This document shows, in pieces, positions 10,286 to 23,300 of a DNA stretch of 64,000 nt (positions are counted from its first letter, which is position 1; the number at the start of each line of letters is the position of its first letter). Position numbers and translations under genes: made by a program. Under the pieces are notes generated by a model. That model was not told the DNA's origin and did no database searches. It saw only the letters and a program-made list of their open reading frames with translations. Source of the stretch: Fasciola hepatica (lineage: Eukaryota; Platyhelminthes; Trematoda; Plagiorchiida; Fasciolidae); NCBI GenBank assembly GCA_948099385.1, contig CANUEZ040000196.1, positions 1,409,001 through 1,473,000 of the forward strand, written 5' to 3'.

Positions 10286-13246
10286 TTGTGGTTTGGGTGT
10301 TCGACTGACATTCGTTCACCCCAACCCTTGTTCGTGTCCCCGTATGGGCTCTGTCCATGTGCAATGCTCATGATTCCCTTAGCGGATCAAACAGCTGTAC
10401 AGTGCTTCCATAATTTTCAATGGTCAGTTCAGTGTTCAAGCTGCATGGAAAATCATATTATACAAATCTACTCTGCTACTGCTCTATTGCATTGTATGAG
10501 CGATCTGTGTGGATTGTTCATAAGGGAATGCCTTGGTTTTACTTAGGCCCATAAATAGAGAAGTGATGGAACATAGGATTGGATCGGTGTGCGAGAATTT
10601 GTTTGTTACCGTTCAAAGCGAAAGCGAAATCCGAAGCCAATTTGGGGATTGTGCTATATCATGTATTGTGTATGTTGAACAAAGCGTTCAGACCGATATC
10701 GGATAGCCTTGTGGTTTGGGTGTTCGACTGACATTCGTTCACCCCAACCTTTGTTATTGTCCCCGAGCGGGATCTGTCCATGTGCAATGCTCATGATTCC
10801 CTTAGCGGATCAAACAGCTGTACAGTGCTTCCATAATTTTCAATGGTCAGTTCCGTGGTCAAGCTGCATGGAGAATCATATTATACAAATCTACTCTGCT
10901 ACTGCTCTATTGCATTGTATGAGCAATCTGTGTGGATTGTTCATAAGGGAATGCCTTGGTTTTACTTAGGCCCATAAATAGAGAAGTGATGGAACATAGG
11001 TTTGGATCGGTGTGCGAGAATTTGGTTGTTACCGTTCAAAGCGAAAGCGAAAGCCGAAGCCAATTTGGGGATTGTGCTATATCATGTAGTGTATATGTTG
11101 AACAAAGCGTTGAGACCCATATCGGATAGCCTTGTGGTTTGGGTGTTCGACTGACATTCGTTCACCCCAACCCTTGTTCGTGTCTCCGAGTGGGCTCTGT
11201 CCATGTGCAATGCTCATGATTCCCTTAGCGGATCAAACAGCTGTACAGTGCTTCCATAATTTTCAATGGTCAGTTCCGTGGTCAAGCTGCATGGAGAATC
11301 ATATTATACAAATCTTCTCTGCTACTGCTCTATTGCATTGTATGAGCGATCTGTGTGGATTGTTCATAAGGGAATGCCTTGGTTTTACTTAGGCCCATAA
11401 TTAGAGAAGTGATGGAACATAGGATTGGATCGGTGTGCGAGAATTTGGTTGTTACCGTTGAAAGCGAAAGCGAAAGCCGAAGCCAATTTGGGGATTGTGC
11501 TATGTCATGTATTGTATATGTTGAACAAAGCGTTCAGACCCATATCGGATAGCCTTGTGGTTTGGGTGTTCGACTGACATTCGTTCACCCCAACCCTTGT
11601 TCGTGTCCCCGTATGGGCTCTGTCCATGTGCAATGCTCATGATTCCCTTAGCGGATCAAACAGCTGTACAGTGCTTCCATAATTTTCAATGGTCAGTTCA
11701 GTGTTCAAGCTGCATGGAAAATCATATTATACAAATCTTCTCTGCTACTGCTCTATTGCATTGTATGAGCAATCTGTGTGGATTGTTCATAAGGGAATGC
11801 CTTGGTTTTACTTAGGCCCATAAATAGAGAGGTGATGGAATATAGGATTGGATCGGTGTGCGAGAATTTGGTTGTTACCGTTGAAAGCGAAAGCGAAAGC
11901 CGAAGCCAATTTGGGGATTGTGCTATATCATGTAGTGTATATGTTGAACAAAGCGTTCAGACCCATATCGGATAGCCTTGTGGTTTGGGTGTTCGACTGA
12001 CATTCGTTCACCCCAACCCTTGTTCGTGTCTCCGAGTGGGCTCTGTCCATGTGCAATGCTCATGATTCCCTTAGCGGATCAAACAGCTGTACAGTGCTTC
12101 CATAATTTTCAACGGTCAGTTCCGTGGTCAAGCTGCATGGAAAATCATATTATACAAATCTACTCTGCTACTGCTCTATTGCATTGTTTGAGCAATCTGT
12201 GTGGATTGTTCATAAGGGAATGCCTTGGTTTTACTTAGGCCCATAAATAGAGAAGTGATGGAACATAGAATTGGATCGATGTGCGAGAATTTGGTTGTTA
12301 CCGTTCAAAGCGAAAGCGAAAGCCGAAGCCAATTTGGGGATTGTGCTATATCATGTAGTGTATATATTGAACAAAGCGTTGAGACCCATATCGGATAGCC
12401 TTGTGGTTTGGGTGTTCGACTGACATTCGTTCACCCCAACCCTTGTTCGTGTCTCCGAGTGGGCTCTGTCCATGTGCAATGCTCATGATTCCCTTAGCGG
12501 ATCAAACAGCTGTACAGTGCTTCCATAATTTTCAATGGTCAGTTCCGTGGTCAAGCTGCATGGAAAATCATATTATACAAATCTACTCTGCTACTGCTCT
12601 ATTGCATTGTATGAGCAATCTGTGTGGATTGTTCATAAGGGAATGCCTTGGTTTTACTTAGGCCCATAAATAGAGAAGTGATGGAACATAGGATTGGATC
12701 GATGTGCGAGAATTTGGTTGTTACCGTTGAAAGCGAAAGCGAAAGCCGTAGCCAATTTGGGGATTGTGCTATATCATGTAGTGTATATGTTGAACAAAGC
12801 TTTGAGACCCATATCGGATAGCCTTGTGATATGGGTGTCTGACTGACATTCGTTCACCCCAACCCTTGTTCGTGTCCCCGTATGGGCTCTGTCCATGTGC
12901 AATGCTCATGATTCCCTTAGTGGATCAAACAGCTGTACAGTGCTTCCATAATTTTCAATGGTCAGTTCCGTGGTCAAGCTGCATGGAGAATCATATTATA
13001 CAAATCTACTCTGCTACTGCTCTATTGCATTGTATGAGCAATCTGTGTGGATTGTTCATAAGGGAATGCCTTGGTTTTATTTAGGCCCATAAATAGAGAG
13101 GTGATGGAATATAGGATTGGATCGGTGTGCGAGAATTTGGTTGTTACCGTTCAAAGCGAAAGCGAAAGCCGAAGCCAATTTGGGGATTGTGCTATATCAT
13201 GTAGTGTATATGTTGAACAAAGCGTTCAGACCCATATCGGATAGCC
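10286..13246. repeat. 7-monomer higher-order repeat, copy A (2961 bp)
   Basis: Seven 423-bp units match copy B in order. The markers are GAAATCCGAAG plus GTATTGTGTATG before the second unit, AAATCTTCTCTGC in the third, AGAGAGGTGATGGAATATAGG after the fourth, CAACGGTCAGTTCCG with TTTGAGCAATC in the fifth, and TATATATTGAAC before the sixth. The fourth units differ (AATTTTCAATGG versus AATTTACAATGG). The seventh units (12824 and 15785) are of different types. Confidence 0.85.
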
Positions 13247-15784
13247 TTGTGGTTTGGGTGTTCGACTGACATTCGTTCACCCCAACCCTTGTTCGTGTCC
13301 CCGTATGGGCTCTGTCCATGTGCAATGCTCATGATTCCCTTAGCGGATCAAACAGCTGTACAGTGCTTCCATAATTTTCAATGGTCAGTTCAGTGTTCAA
13401 GCTGCATGGAAAATCATATTATACAAATCTACTCTGCTACTGCTCTATTGCATTGTATGAGCGATCTGTGTGGATTGTTCATAAGGGAATGCCTTGGTTT
13501 TACTTAGGCCCATAAATAGAGAAGTGATGGAACATAGGATTGGATCGGTGTGCGAGAATTTGGTTGTTACCGTTGAAAGCGAAAGCGAAATCCGAAGCCA
13601 ATTTGGGGATTGTGCTATATCATGTATTGTGTATGTTGAACAAAGCGTTCAGACCGATATCGGATAGCCTTGTGGTTTGGGTGTTCGACTGACATTCGTT
13701 CACCCCAACCTTTGTTATTGTCCCCGAGCGGGATCTGTCCATGTGCAATGCTCATGATTCCCTTAGCGGATCAAACAGCTGTACAGTGCTTCCATAATTT
13801 TCAATGGTCAGTTCCGTGGTCAAGCTGCATGGAGAATCATATTATACAAATCTACTCTGCTACTGCTCTATTGCATTGTATGAGCAATCTGTGTGGATTG
13901 TTCATAAGGGAATGCCTTGGTTTTACTTAGGCCCATAAATAGAGAAGTGATGGAACATAGAATTGGATCGGTGTGCGAGAATTTGGTTGTTACCGTTCAA
14001 AGCGAAAGCGAAAGCCGAAGCCAATTTGGGGATTGTGCTATATCATGTATTGTATATGTTGAACAAAGCGTTTAGACCCATATCGGATAGCCTTGTGGTT
14101 TGGGTGTTCGACTGACATTCGTTCACCCCAACCCTTGTTCGTGTCTCCGAGTGGGCTCTGTCCATGTGCAATGCTCATGATTCCCTTAGCGGATCAAACA
14201 GCTGTACAGTGCTTCCATAATTTTCAATGGTCAGTTCCGTGGTCAAGCTGCATGGAGAATCATATTATACAAATCTTCTCTGCTACTGCTCTATTGCATT
14301 GTATGAGCGATCTGTGTGGATTGTTCATAAGGGAATGCCTTGGTTTTACTTAGGCCCATAAATAGAGAAGTGATGGAACATAGGATTGGATCGGTGTGCG
14401 AGAATTTGGTTGTTACCGTTCAAAGCGAAAGCGAAAGCCGAAGCCAATTTGGGGATTGTGCTATATCATGTAGTGTATATGTTGAACACAGCGTTCAGAC
14501 CCATATCGGATAGCCTTGTGGTTTGGGTGTTCGACTGACATTCGTTCACCCCAACCCTTGTTCGTGTCCCCGTATGGGCTCTGTCCATGTGCAATGCTCA
14601 TGATTCCCTTAGCGGATCAAACAGCTGTACAGTGCTTCCATAATTTACAATGGTCAGTTCAGTGTTCAAGCTGCATGGAGAATCATATTATACAAATCTA
14701 CTCTGCTACTGCTCTATTGCATTGTATGAGCAATCTGTGTGGATTGTTCATAAGGGAATGCCTTGGTTTTACTTAGGCCCATAAATAGAGAGGTGATGGA
14801 ATATAGGATTGGATCGGTGTGCGAGAATTTGGTTGTTACCGTTGAAAGCGAAAGCGAAAGCCGAAGCCAATTTGGGGATTGTGCTATATCATGTAGTGTA
14901 TATGTTGAACAAAGCGTTCAGACCCATATCGGATAGCCTTGTGGTTTGGGTGTTCGACTGACATTCGTTCACCCCAACCCTTGTTCGTGTCTCCGAGTGG
15001 GCTCTGTCCATGTGCAATGCTCATGATTCCCTTAGCGGATCAAACAGCTGTACAGTGCTTCCATAATTTTCAACGGTCAGTTCCGTGGTCAAGCTGCATG
15101 GAAAATCATATTATACAAATCTACTCTGCTACTGCTCTATTGCATTGTTTGAGCAATCTGTGTGGATTGTTCATAAGGGAATGCCTTGGTTTTACTTAGG
15201 CCCATAAATAGAGAAGTGATGGAACATAGAATTGGATCGATGTGCGAGAATTTGGTTGTTACCGTTCAAAGCGAAAGCGAAAGCCGAAGCCAATTTGGGG
15301 ATTGTGCTATATCATGTAGTGTATATATTGAACAAAGCGTTGAGACCCATATCGGATAGCCTTGTGGTTTGGGTGTTCGACTGACATTCGTTCACCCCAA
15401 CCCTTGTTCGTGTCTCCGAGTGGGCTCTGTCCATGTGCAATGCTCATGATTCCCTTAGCGGATCAAACAGCTGTACAGTGCTTCCATAATTTTCAATGGT
15501 CAGTTCCGTGGTCAAGCTGCATGGAAAATCATATTATACAAATCTACTCTGCTACTGCTCTATTGCATTGTATGAGCAATCTGTGTGGATTGTTCATAAG
15601 GGAATGCCTTGGTTTTACTTAGGCCCATAAATAGAGAAGTGATGGAACATAGGATTGGATCGATGTGCGAGAATTTGGTTGTTACCGTTGAAAGCGAAAG
15701 CGAAAGCCGTAGCCAATTTGGGGATTGTGCTATATCATGTATTGTATATGTTGAAGAAAGCGTTCAGACCCATATCGGATAGCC

Positions 15785-16177
15785 TTGTGGTTTGGGTGTT
15801 CGACTGACATTCGTTCACCCCAACCTTTGTTATTGTCCCCGAGCGGGATCTGTCCATGTGCAATGCTCATGATTCCCTTAGCGGATCAAACAGCTGTACA
15901 GTGCTTCCATAATTTTCAATGGTCAGTTCCGTGGTCAAGCTGCATGGAGAATCATATTATACACACAGTGAGGGAGCCTTGTGTGTTCATAAAAGAATGC
16001 CTTGGTTTTACTTAGGCCCATAAATAGAGAAGTGATGGAACATAGGATTGGATCGGTGTGCGAGAATTTGGTTGTTACCGTTCAAAGCGAAAGCGAAAGC
16101 CGAAGCCAATTTGGGGATTGTGCTATATCATGTAGTGTATATGTTGAACAAAGCGTTCAGACCCATATCGGATAGCC
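15785..16177. repeat. Structurally altered 393-bp monomer with hairpin segment (first)
   Basis: Normal up to CATATTATACA. The next 51 bp of the usual unit (the AATCTACTCTGC...GTGTGGATT stretch) is missing, and a 21-bp unrelated segment stands in its place before GTTCATAA. The replacement with its flank forms a perfect 7-bp inverted repeat, ACACACA (15961-15967) and TGTGTGT (15980-15986), around a 12-bp loop. The unit also has the TTATTGTCCCCGAGCGGG patch, and a private-looking TTCATAAAAGAATG downstream. It is preceded by GTATTGTATATGTTGAAGAAAG, shared with the other altered unit. Confidence 0.92.
15961..15986. other. Hairpin-forming replacement segment, copy 1
   Basis: Arms ACACACA and TGTGTGT flank the loop GTGAGGGAGCCT. 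The segment is not found in normal units and has no obvious source elsewhere in the window. It may be a templated repair insertion or the remnant of an older monomer type. Confidence 0.8.
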
Positions 16178-17448
16178 TTGTGGTTTGGGTGTTCGACTGA
16201 CATTCGTTCACCCCAACCCTTGTTCGTGTCTCCGAGTGGGCTCTGTCCATGTGCAATGCTCATGATTCCCTTAGCGGATCAAACAGCTGTACAGTGCTTC
16301 CATAATTTTCAACGGTCAGTTCCGTGGTCAAGCTGCATGGAAAATCATATTATACAAATCTACTCTGCTACTGCTCTATTGCATTGTTTGAGCAATCTGT
16401 GTGGGGATTGTTCATAAGGGAATGCCTTGGTTTTACTTAGGCCCATAAATAGAGAAGTGATGGAACATAGAATTGGATCGATGTGCGAGAATTTGGTTGT
16501 TACCGTTCAAAGCGAAAGCGAAAGCCGAAGCCAATTTGGGGATTGTGCTATCTCATGTAGTGTATATGTTGAACAAAGCTTTGAGAGCCATATCGGATAG
16601 CCTTGTGGTTTGGGTGTTCGACTGACATTTGTTCACCCCAACCCTTGTTCGTGTCCCCGTATGGGCTCTGTCCATGTGCAATGCTCATCATTCCCTTAGC
16701 GGATCAAACAGCTGTACAGTGCTTCCATAATTTTCAATGGTCAGTTCCGTGGTCAAGCTGCATGGAAAATCATATTATACAAATCTACTCTGCTACTGCT
16801 CTATTGCATTGTATGAGCAATCTGTGTGGATTGTTCATAAGGGAATGCCTTGGTTTTACTTAGGCCCATAAATAGAGAAGTGATGGAACATAGGATTGGA
16901 TCGATGTGCGAGAATTTGGTTGTTACCGTTCAAAGCGAAAGCGAAAGCCGTAGCCAATTTGGGGATTGTGCTATATCATGTAGTGTATATGTTGAACAAA
17001 GCTTTGAGACCCATATCGGATAGCCTTGTGATATGGGTGTCTGACTGACATTCGTTCACCCCAACCCTTGTTCGTGTCCCCGTATGGGCTCTGTCCATGT
17101 GCAATGCTCATGATTCCCTTAGCGGATCAAACAGCTGTACAGTGCTTCCATAATTTTCAATGGTCAGTTCAGTGTTCAAGCTGCATGGAGAATCATATTA
17201 TACAAATCTACTCTGCTACTGCTCTATTGCATTGTATGAGCAATCTGTGTGGATTGTTCATAAGGGAATGCCTTGGTTTTATTTAGGCCCATAAATAGAG
17301 AGGTGATGGAATATAGGATTGGATCGGTGTGCGAGAATTTGGTTGTTACCGTTGAAAGCGAAAGCGAAAGCCGAAGCCAATTTGGGGATTGTGCTATATC
17401 ATGTATTGTATATGTTGAAGAAAGCGTTCAGACCCATATCGGATAGCC

Positions 17449-17841
17449 TTGTGGTTTGGGTGTTCGACTGACATTCGTTCACCCCAACCTTTGTTATTGT
17501 CCCCGAGCGGGATCTGTTCATGTGCAATGCTCATGATTCCCTTAGCGGATCAAACAGCTGTACAGTGCTTCCATAATTTTCAATGGTCAGTTCCGTGGTC
17601 AAGCTGCATGGAAAATCATATTATACACACAGTGCGGGAGCCTTGTGTGTTCATAAGGGAATGCCTTGGTTTTACTTAGGCCCATAAATAGAGAAGTGAT
17701 GGAACATAGGATTGGATCGGTGTGCGAGAATTTGGTTGTTACCGTTCAAAGCGAAAGCGAAAGCCGAAGCCAATTTGGGGATTGTGCTATATCATGTAGT
17801 GTATATGTTGAAGAAAGCGTTCAGACCCATATCGGATAGCC
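17449..17841. repeat. Structurally altered 393-bp monomer with hairpin segment (second)
   Basis: The breakpoints and replacement segment are the same as in the unit at 15785, so the two share one origin and were copied, offset by 1664 bp (three normal units plus one short one). It differs from the first by GTGCGGGAGCCT in the loop, GGAAAATC before the breakpoint, TTCATAAGGG after it, and CTGTTCATGTG in the patch. These differences show that some time or conversion separates the copies. Confidence 0.92.
17625..17650. other. Hairpin-forming replacement segment, copy 2
   Basis: Arms ACACACA (17625-17631) and TGTGTGT (17644-17650) flank the loop GTGCGGGAGCCT. The arms are identical to copy 1. 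The single loop difference (A to C) leaves the inverted repeat intact. Confidence 0.8.
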
Positions 17842-20383
17842 TTGTGGTTTGGGTGTTCGACTGACATTCGTTCACCCCAACCTTTGTTATTGTCCCCGAG
17901 CGGGATCTGTCCATGTGCAATGCTCATCATTCCCTTAGCGGATCAAACAGCTGTACAGTGCTTCCATAATTTTCAATGGTCAGTTCCGTGGTCAAGCTGC
18001 ATGGAGAATCATATTATACAAATCTACTCTGCTACTGCTCTATTGCATTGTATGACCAATCTGTGTGGGGATTGTTCATAAGGGAATGCCTTGGTTTTAC
18101 TTAGGCCCATAAATAGAGAAGTGATGGAACATAGGATTGGATCGGTGTGCGAGAATTTGGTTGTTACCGTTCAAAGCGAAAGCGAAAGCCGTAGCCAATT
18201 TGGGGATTGTGCTATATCATGTAGTGTATATGTTGAAGAAAGCGTTCAGACCCATATCGGATAGCCTTGTGGTTTGGGTGTTCGACTGACATTCGTTCAC
18301 CCCAACCTTTGTTATTGTCCCCGAGCGGGATCTGTCAATGTGCAATGCTCATGATTCCCTTAGCGGATCAAACAGCTGTACAGTGCTTCCATAATTTTCA
18401 ATGGTCAGTCCCGTGGTCAAGCTGCATGGAAAATCATATTATACAAATCTACTCTGCTACTGCTCTATTGCATTGTATGAGCAATCTGTGTGGATTGTTC
18501 ATAAGGGAATGCCTTGGTTTTACTTAGGCCCATAAATAGAGAAGTGATGGAACATAGAATTGGATCGGTGTGCGAGAATTTGGTTGTTACCGTTCAAAGC
18601 GAAAGCGAAAGTCGAAGCCAATTTGGGGATTGTGCTATATCATGTAGTGTATATGTTGAACAAAGCTTTGAGACCCATATCGGATAGCCTTGTGTTTCGG
18701 GTGTTCCACTGACATTCGTTCACCCCAACCCTTGTTCGTGTCTCTGAGTGGGCTCTGTCCATGTGCAATACTCATGATTCCCTTAGCGGATCAAACAGCT
18801 GTACAGTGCTTCCATAATTTACAATGGTCAGTTCAGTGTTCAAGCTGCATGGAGAATCATATTATACAAATCTACTCTGCTACTGCTCTATTGCATTGTA
18901 TGAGCAATCTGTGTGGATTGTTCATAAGGGAATGCCTTGGTTTTACTTAGGCCTATAAATAGAGAAGTGATGGAACATAGGATTGGATCGGTGTGCGAGA
19001 ATTTGGTTGTTACCGTTCAAAGCGAAAGCGAAAGCCGAAGCCAATTTGGAGATTGTGCTATATCATGTAGTGTATTTGTTCAAGAAAGCGTTCAGACCCA
19101 TATCGGATAGCCTTGTGGTTTGGGTGTTCGACTGACATTCGTTCACCCCAACCTTTGTTATTGTCCCCGAGCGGGATCTGTCCATGTGCAATGCTCATCA
19201 TTCCCTTAGCGGATCAAACAGCTGTACAGTGCTTCCATAATTTTCAATGGTCAGTTCCGTGGTCAAGCTGCATGGAGAATCATATTATACAAATCTACTC
19301 TGCTACTGCTCCATTGCATTGTATGACCAATCTGTGTGTGGATTGTTCATAAGGGAATGCCTTGGTTTTACTTAGGCCCATAAATAGAGAAGTGATGGAA
19401 CATAGGATTGGATCGGTGTGCGAGAATTTGGTTGTTACCGTTCAAAGCGAAAGCGAAAGCCGTAGCCAATTTGGGGATTGTGCTATATCATGTAGTGTAT
19501 ATGTTGAAGAAAGCGTTCAGACCCATATCGGATAGCCTTGTGGTTTGGGTGTTCGACTGACATTCGTTCACCCCAACCTTTGTTATTGTCCCCGAGCGGG
19601 ATCTGTCCATGTGCAATGCTCATGATTCCCTTAGCGGATCAAACAGCTGTACAGTGCTTCCATAATTTTCAATGGTCAGTCCCGTGGTCAAGCTGCATGG
19701 AAAATCATATTATACAAATCTACTCTGCTACTGCTCTATTGCATTGTATGAGCAATCTGTGTGGATTGTTCATAAGGGAATGCCTTGGTTTTACTTAGGC
19801 CCATAAATAGAGAAGTGATGGAACATAGAATTGGATCGGTGTGCGAGAATTTGGTTGTTACCGTTCAAAGCGAAAGCGAAAGTCGAAGCCAATTTGGGTA
19901 TTGTGCTATATCATGTAGTGTATATGTTGAACAAAGCTTTGAGACCCATATCGGATAGCCTTGTGTTTCGGGTGTTCCACTGACATTCGTTCACCCCAAC
20001 CCTTGTTCGTGTCTCTGAGTGGGCTCTGTCCATGTGCAATGCTCATGATTCCCTTAGCGGATCAAACAGCTGTACAGTGCTTCCATAATTTACAATGGTC
20101 AGTTCAGTGTTCAAGCTGCATGGAGAATCATATTATACAAATCTACTCTGCTACTGCTCTATTGCATTGTATGAGCAATCTGTGTGGATTGTTCATAAGG
20201 GTATGCCTTGGTTTCACTTAGGCCTATAAATAGAGAAGTGATGGAACATAGGATTGGATCGGTGTGCGAGAATTTGGTTGTTACCGTTCAAAGCGAAAGC
20301 GAAAGCCGAAGCCAATTTGGAGATTGTGCTATATCATGTAGTGTATATGTTCAAGAAAGCGTTCAGACCCATATCGGATAGCC
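17842..20383. repeat. 3-monomer HOR duplicated in tandem (2 x 1271 bp)
   Basis: Units 17842, 18267, 18690 are repeated as 19113, 19538, 19961. Matching private variants are TATGACCAATCTG in the first, CAGTCCCGTGGTC in the second, and GTGTTTCGGGTGTTCCAC with GTCTCTGAGTGGG and AATTTACAATGG in the third. A few differences separate the copies, including CTCTATTG/CTCCATTG, GTGGGGATT/GTGTGGATT, CAATACTC/CAATGCTC and GGAATG/GGTATG. This is a recent unequal exchange or local duplication. Confidence 0.88.
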
Positions 20384-23300
20384 TTGTGGTTTGGGTGTTC
20401 GACTGACATTCGTTCACCCCAACCTTTGTTATTGTCCCCGAGCGGGATCTGTCCATGTGCAATGCTCATGATTCCCTTAGCGGATCAAACAGCTGTACAG
20501 TGCTTCCATAATTTTCAATGGTCAGTTCCGTGGTCAAGCTGCATGGAAAATCATATTATACAAATCTACTCTGCTACTGCTCCATTGCATTGAATGAGCA
20601 ATCTGTGTGGATTGTTCATAAGGGAATGCCTTGGTTTTACTTAGGCCCATAAATAGAGAAGTGATGGAACATAGGATTGGATCGGTGTGCGAGAATTTGG
20701 TTGTTACCGTTCAAAGCGAAAGCGAAAGCCGAAGCCAATTTGGGGATTGTGCTATATCATGTAGTGTATATGTTGAACACAGCGTTCAGACCCATATCGG
20801 ATAGCCTTGTGGTTTGGGTGTTCGACTGACATTCGTTCACCCCAACCCTTGTTCGTGTCCCCGAGCGGGATCTGTCCATGTGCAATGCTCATGATTCCCT
20901 TAGCGGATCAAACAGCTGTACAGTGCTTCCATAATTTTCAACGGTCAGTTCCGTGGTCAAGCTGCATGGAAAATCATATTATACAAATCTACTCTGCTAC
21001 TGCTCTATTGCATTGTTTGAGCAATCTGTGTGGATTGTTCATAGGGGAATGCCTTGGTTTTACTTAGGCCCATAAATAGAGAAGTGATGGAACATAGGAT
21101 TGGATCGATGTGCGAGAATTTGGTTGTTACCGTTGAAAGCGAAAGCGAAAGCCGAAGCCAATTTGGGGATTGTGCTATATCATGTAGTGTATATGTTGAA
21201 CAAAGCGTTCAGACCCATATCGGATAGCCTTGTGGTTTGGGTGTTCGACTGACATTCGTTCACCCCAACCCTTGTTCGTGTCCCCGTATGGGCTCTGTCC
21301 ATGTGCAATGCTCATGATTCCCTTAGCGGATCAAACAGCTGTACAGTGCTTCAATAATTTTCAATTGTCAGTTCCGTGGTCAAGCTGCATGGAAAATCAT
21401 ATTATACAAATCTACTCTGCTACTGCTCTATTGCATTGTTTGAGCAATCTGTGTGTGGATTGTTCATAAGGGAATGCCTTGGTTTTACTTAGGCCCATAA
21501 ATAGAGAAGTGATGGAACATAGGATTGGATCGGTGTGCGAGAATTTGGTTGTTACCGTTCAAAGCGAAAGCGAAAGCCGAAGCCAATTTGGGGATTGTGC
21601 TATATCATGTAGTGTATATGTTGAACAAAGCGTTCAGACCCATATCGGATAGCCTTGTGGTTTGGGTGTTCGACTGACATTCGTTCACCCCAACCCTTGT
21701 TCGTGTCTCCGAGTGGGCTCTGTCCATGTGCAATGCTCATGATTCCCTTAGCGGATCAAACAGCTGTACAGTGCTTCCATAATTTACAATGGTCAGTTCA
21801 GTGTTCAAGCTGCATGGAGAATCATATTATACAAATCTACTCTGCTACTGCTCTATTGCATTGTATGAGCAATCTGTGTGGATTGTTCATAAGGGTATGC
21901 CTTGGTTTCACTTAGGCCTATAAATAGAGAAGTGATGGAACATAGGATTGGATCGGTGTGCGAGAATTTGGTTGTTACCGTTCAAAGCGAAAGCGAAAGC
22001 CGAAGCCAATTTGGAGATTGTGCTATATCATGTAGTGTATATGTTCAAGAAAGCGTTCAGACCCATATCGGATAGCCTTGTGGTTTGGGTGTTCGACTGA
22101 CATTCGTTCACCCCAACCTTTGTTATTGTCCCCGAGCGGGATCTGTCCATGTGCAATGCTCATGATTCCCTTAGCGGATCAAACAGCTGTACAGTGCTTC
22201 CATAATTTTCAATGGTCAGTTCCGTGGTCAAGCTGCATGGAAAATCATATTATACAAATCTACTCTGCTACTGCTCCATTGCATTGAATGAGCAATCTGT
22301 GTGGATTGTTCATAAGGGAATGCCTTGGTTTTACTTAGGCCCATAAATAGAGAAGTGATGGAACATAGGATTGGATCGGTGTGCGAGAATTTGGTTGTTA
22401 CCGTTCAAAGCGAAAGCGAAAGCCGAAGCCAATTTGGGGATTGTGCTATATCATGTAGTGTATATGTTGAACAAAGCTTTGAGACCCATATCGGATAGCC
22501 TTGTGGTTTGGGTGTTCGACTGACATTCGTTCACCCCAACCCTTGTTCGTGTCCCCGAGCGGGATCTGTCCATGTGCAATGCTCATGATTCCCTTAGCGG
22601 ATCAAACAGCTGTACAGTGCTTCCATAATTTTCAACGGTCAGTTCCGTGGTCAAGCTGCATGGAAAATCATATTATACAAATCTACTCTGCTACTGCTCT
22701 ATTGCATTGTTTGAGCAATCTGTGTGGATTGTTCATAAGGGAATGCCTTGGTTTTACTTAGGCCCATAAATAGAGAAGTGATGGAACATAGGATTGGATC
22801 GATGTGCGAGAATTTGGTTGTTACCGTTGAAAGCGAAAGCGAAAGCCGAAGCCAATTTGGGGATTGTGCTATATCATGTAGTGTATATGTTGAACAAAGC
22901 GTTCAGACCCATATCGGATAGCCTTGTGGTTTGGGTGTTCGACTGACATTCGTTCACCCCAACCCTTGTTCGTGTCCCCGTATGGGCTCTGTCCATGTGC
23001 AATGCTCATGATTCCCTTAGCGGATCAAACAGCTGTACAGTGCTTCAATAATTTTCAATTGTCAGTTCCGTGGTCAAGCTGCATGGAAAATCATATTATA
23101 CAAATCTACTCTGCTACTGCTCTATTGCATTGTTTGAGCAATCTGTGTGTGGATTGTTCATAAGGGAATGCCTTGGTTTTACTTAGGCCCATAAATAGAG
23201 AAGTGATGGAACATAGGATTGGATCGGTGTGCGAGAATTTGGTTGTTACCGTTCAAAGCGAAAGCGAAAGCCGAAGCCAATTTGGGGATTGTGCTATATC

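Larger units (their letters stand above)
13247..16177. repeat. 7-monomer higher-order repeat, copy B (2931 bp, last unit shortened)
   Basis: Positions 1-6 repeat the types of copy A at an offset of 2961 bp. Position 7 is the structurally altered 393-bp unit at 15785 in place of the GTGTCTGACTGAC-type unit, so copy B is 30 bp shorter. That GTGTCTGACTGAC type reappears at 17026. This suggests that the units 15785-17025 were inserted or rearranged after the 7-monomer duplication. Confidence 0.8.
8594..17841. repeat. Monomer block II: 7-monomer HOR zone, mostly 423-bp units
   Basis: Units start at 8594, 9017, 9440, 9863, 10286, 10709, 11132, 11555, 11978, 12401, 12824, 13247, 13670, 14093, 14516, 14939, 15362, 15785, 16178, 16603, 17026 and 17449. 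The 17 units from 8594 to 15784 are all exactly 423 bp, the longest run without a length change in the window. The order of types at 8594-9440 (GAGCGATCTG unit, TTATTGTC unit, AAATCTTCTCTGC unit) recurs at 10286 and 13247. The 17026 unit shares the GTGTCTGACTGAC variant with 12824. Confidence 0.85.
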
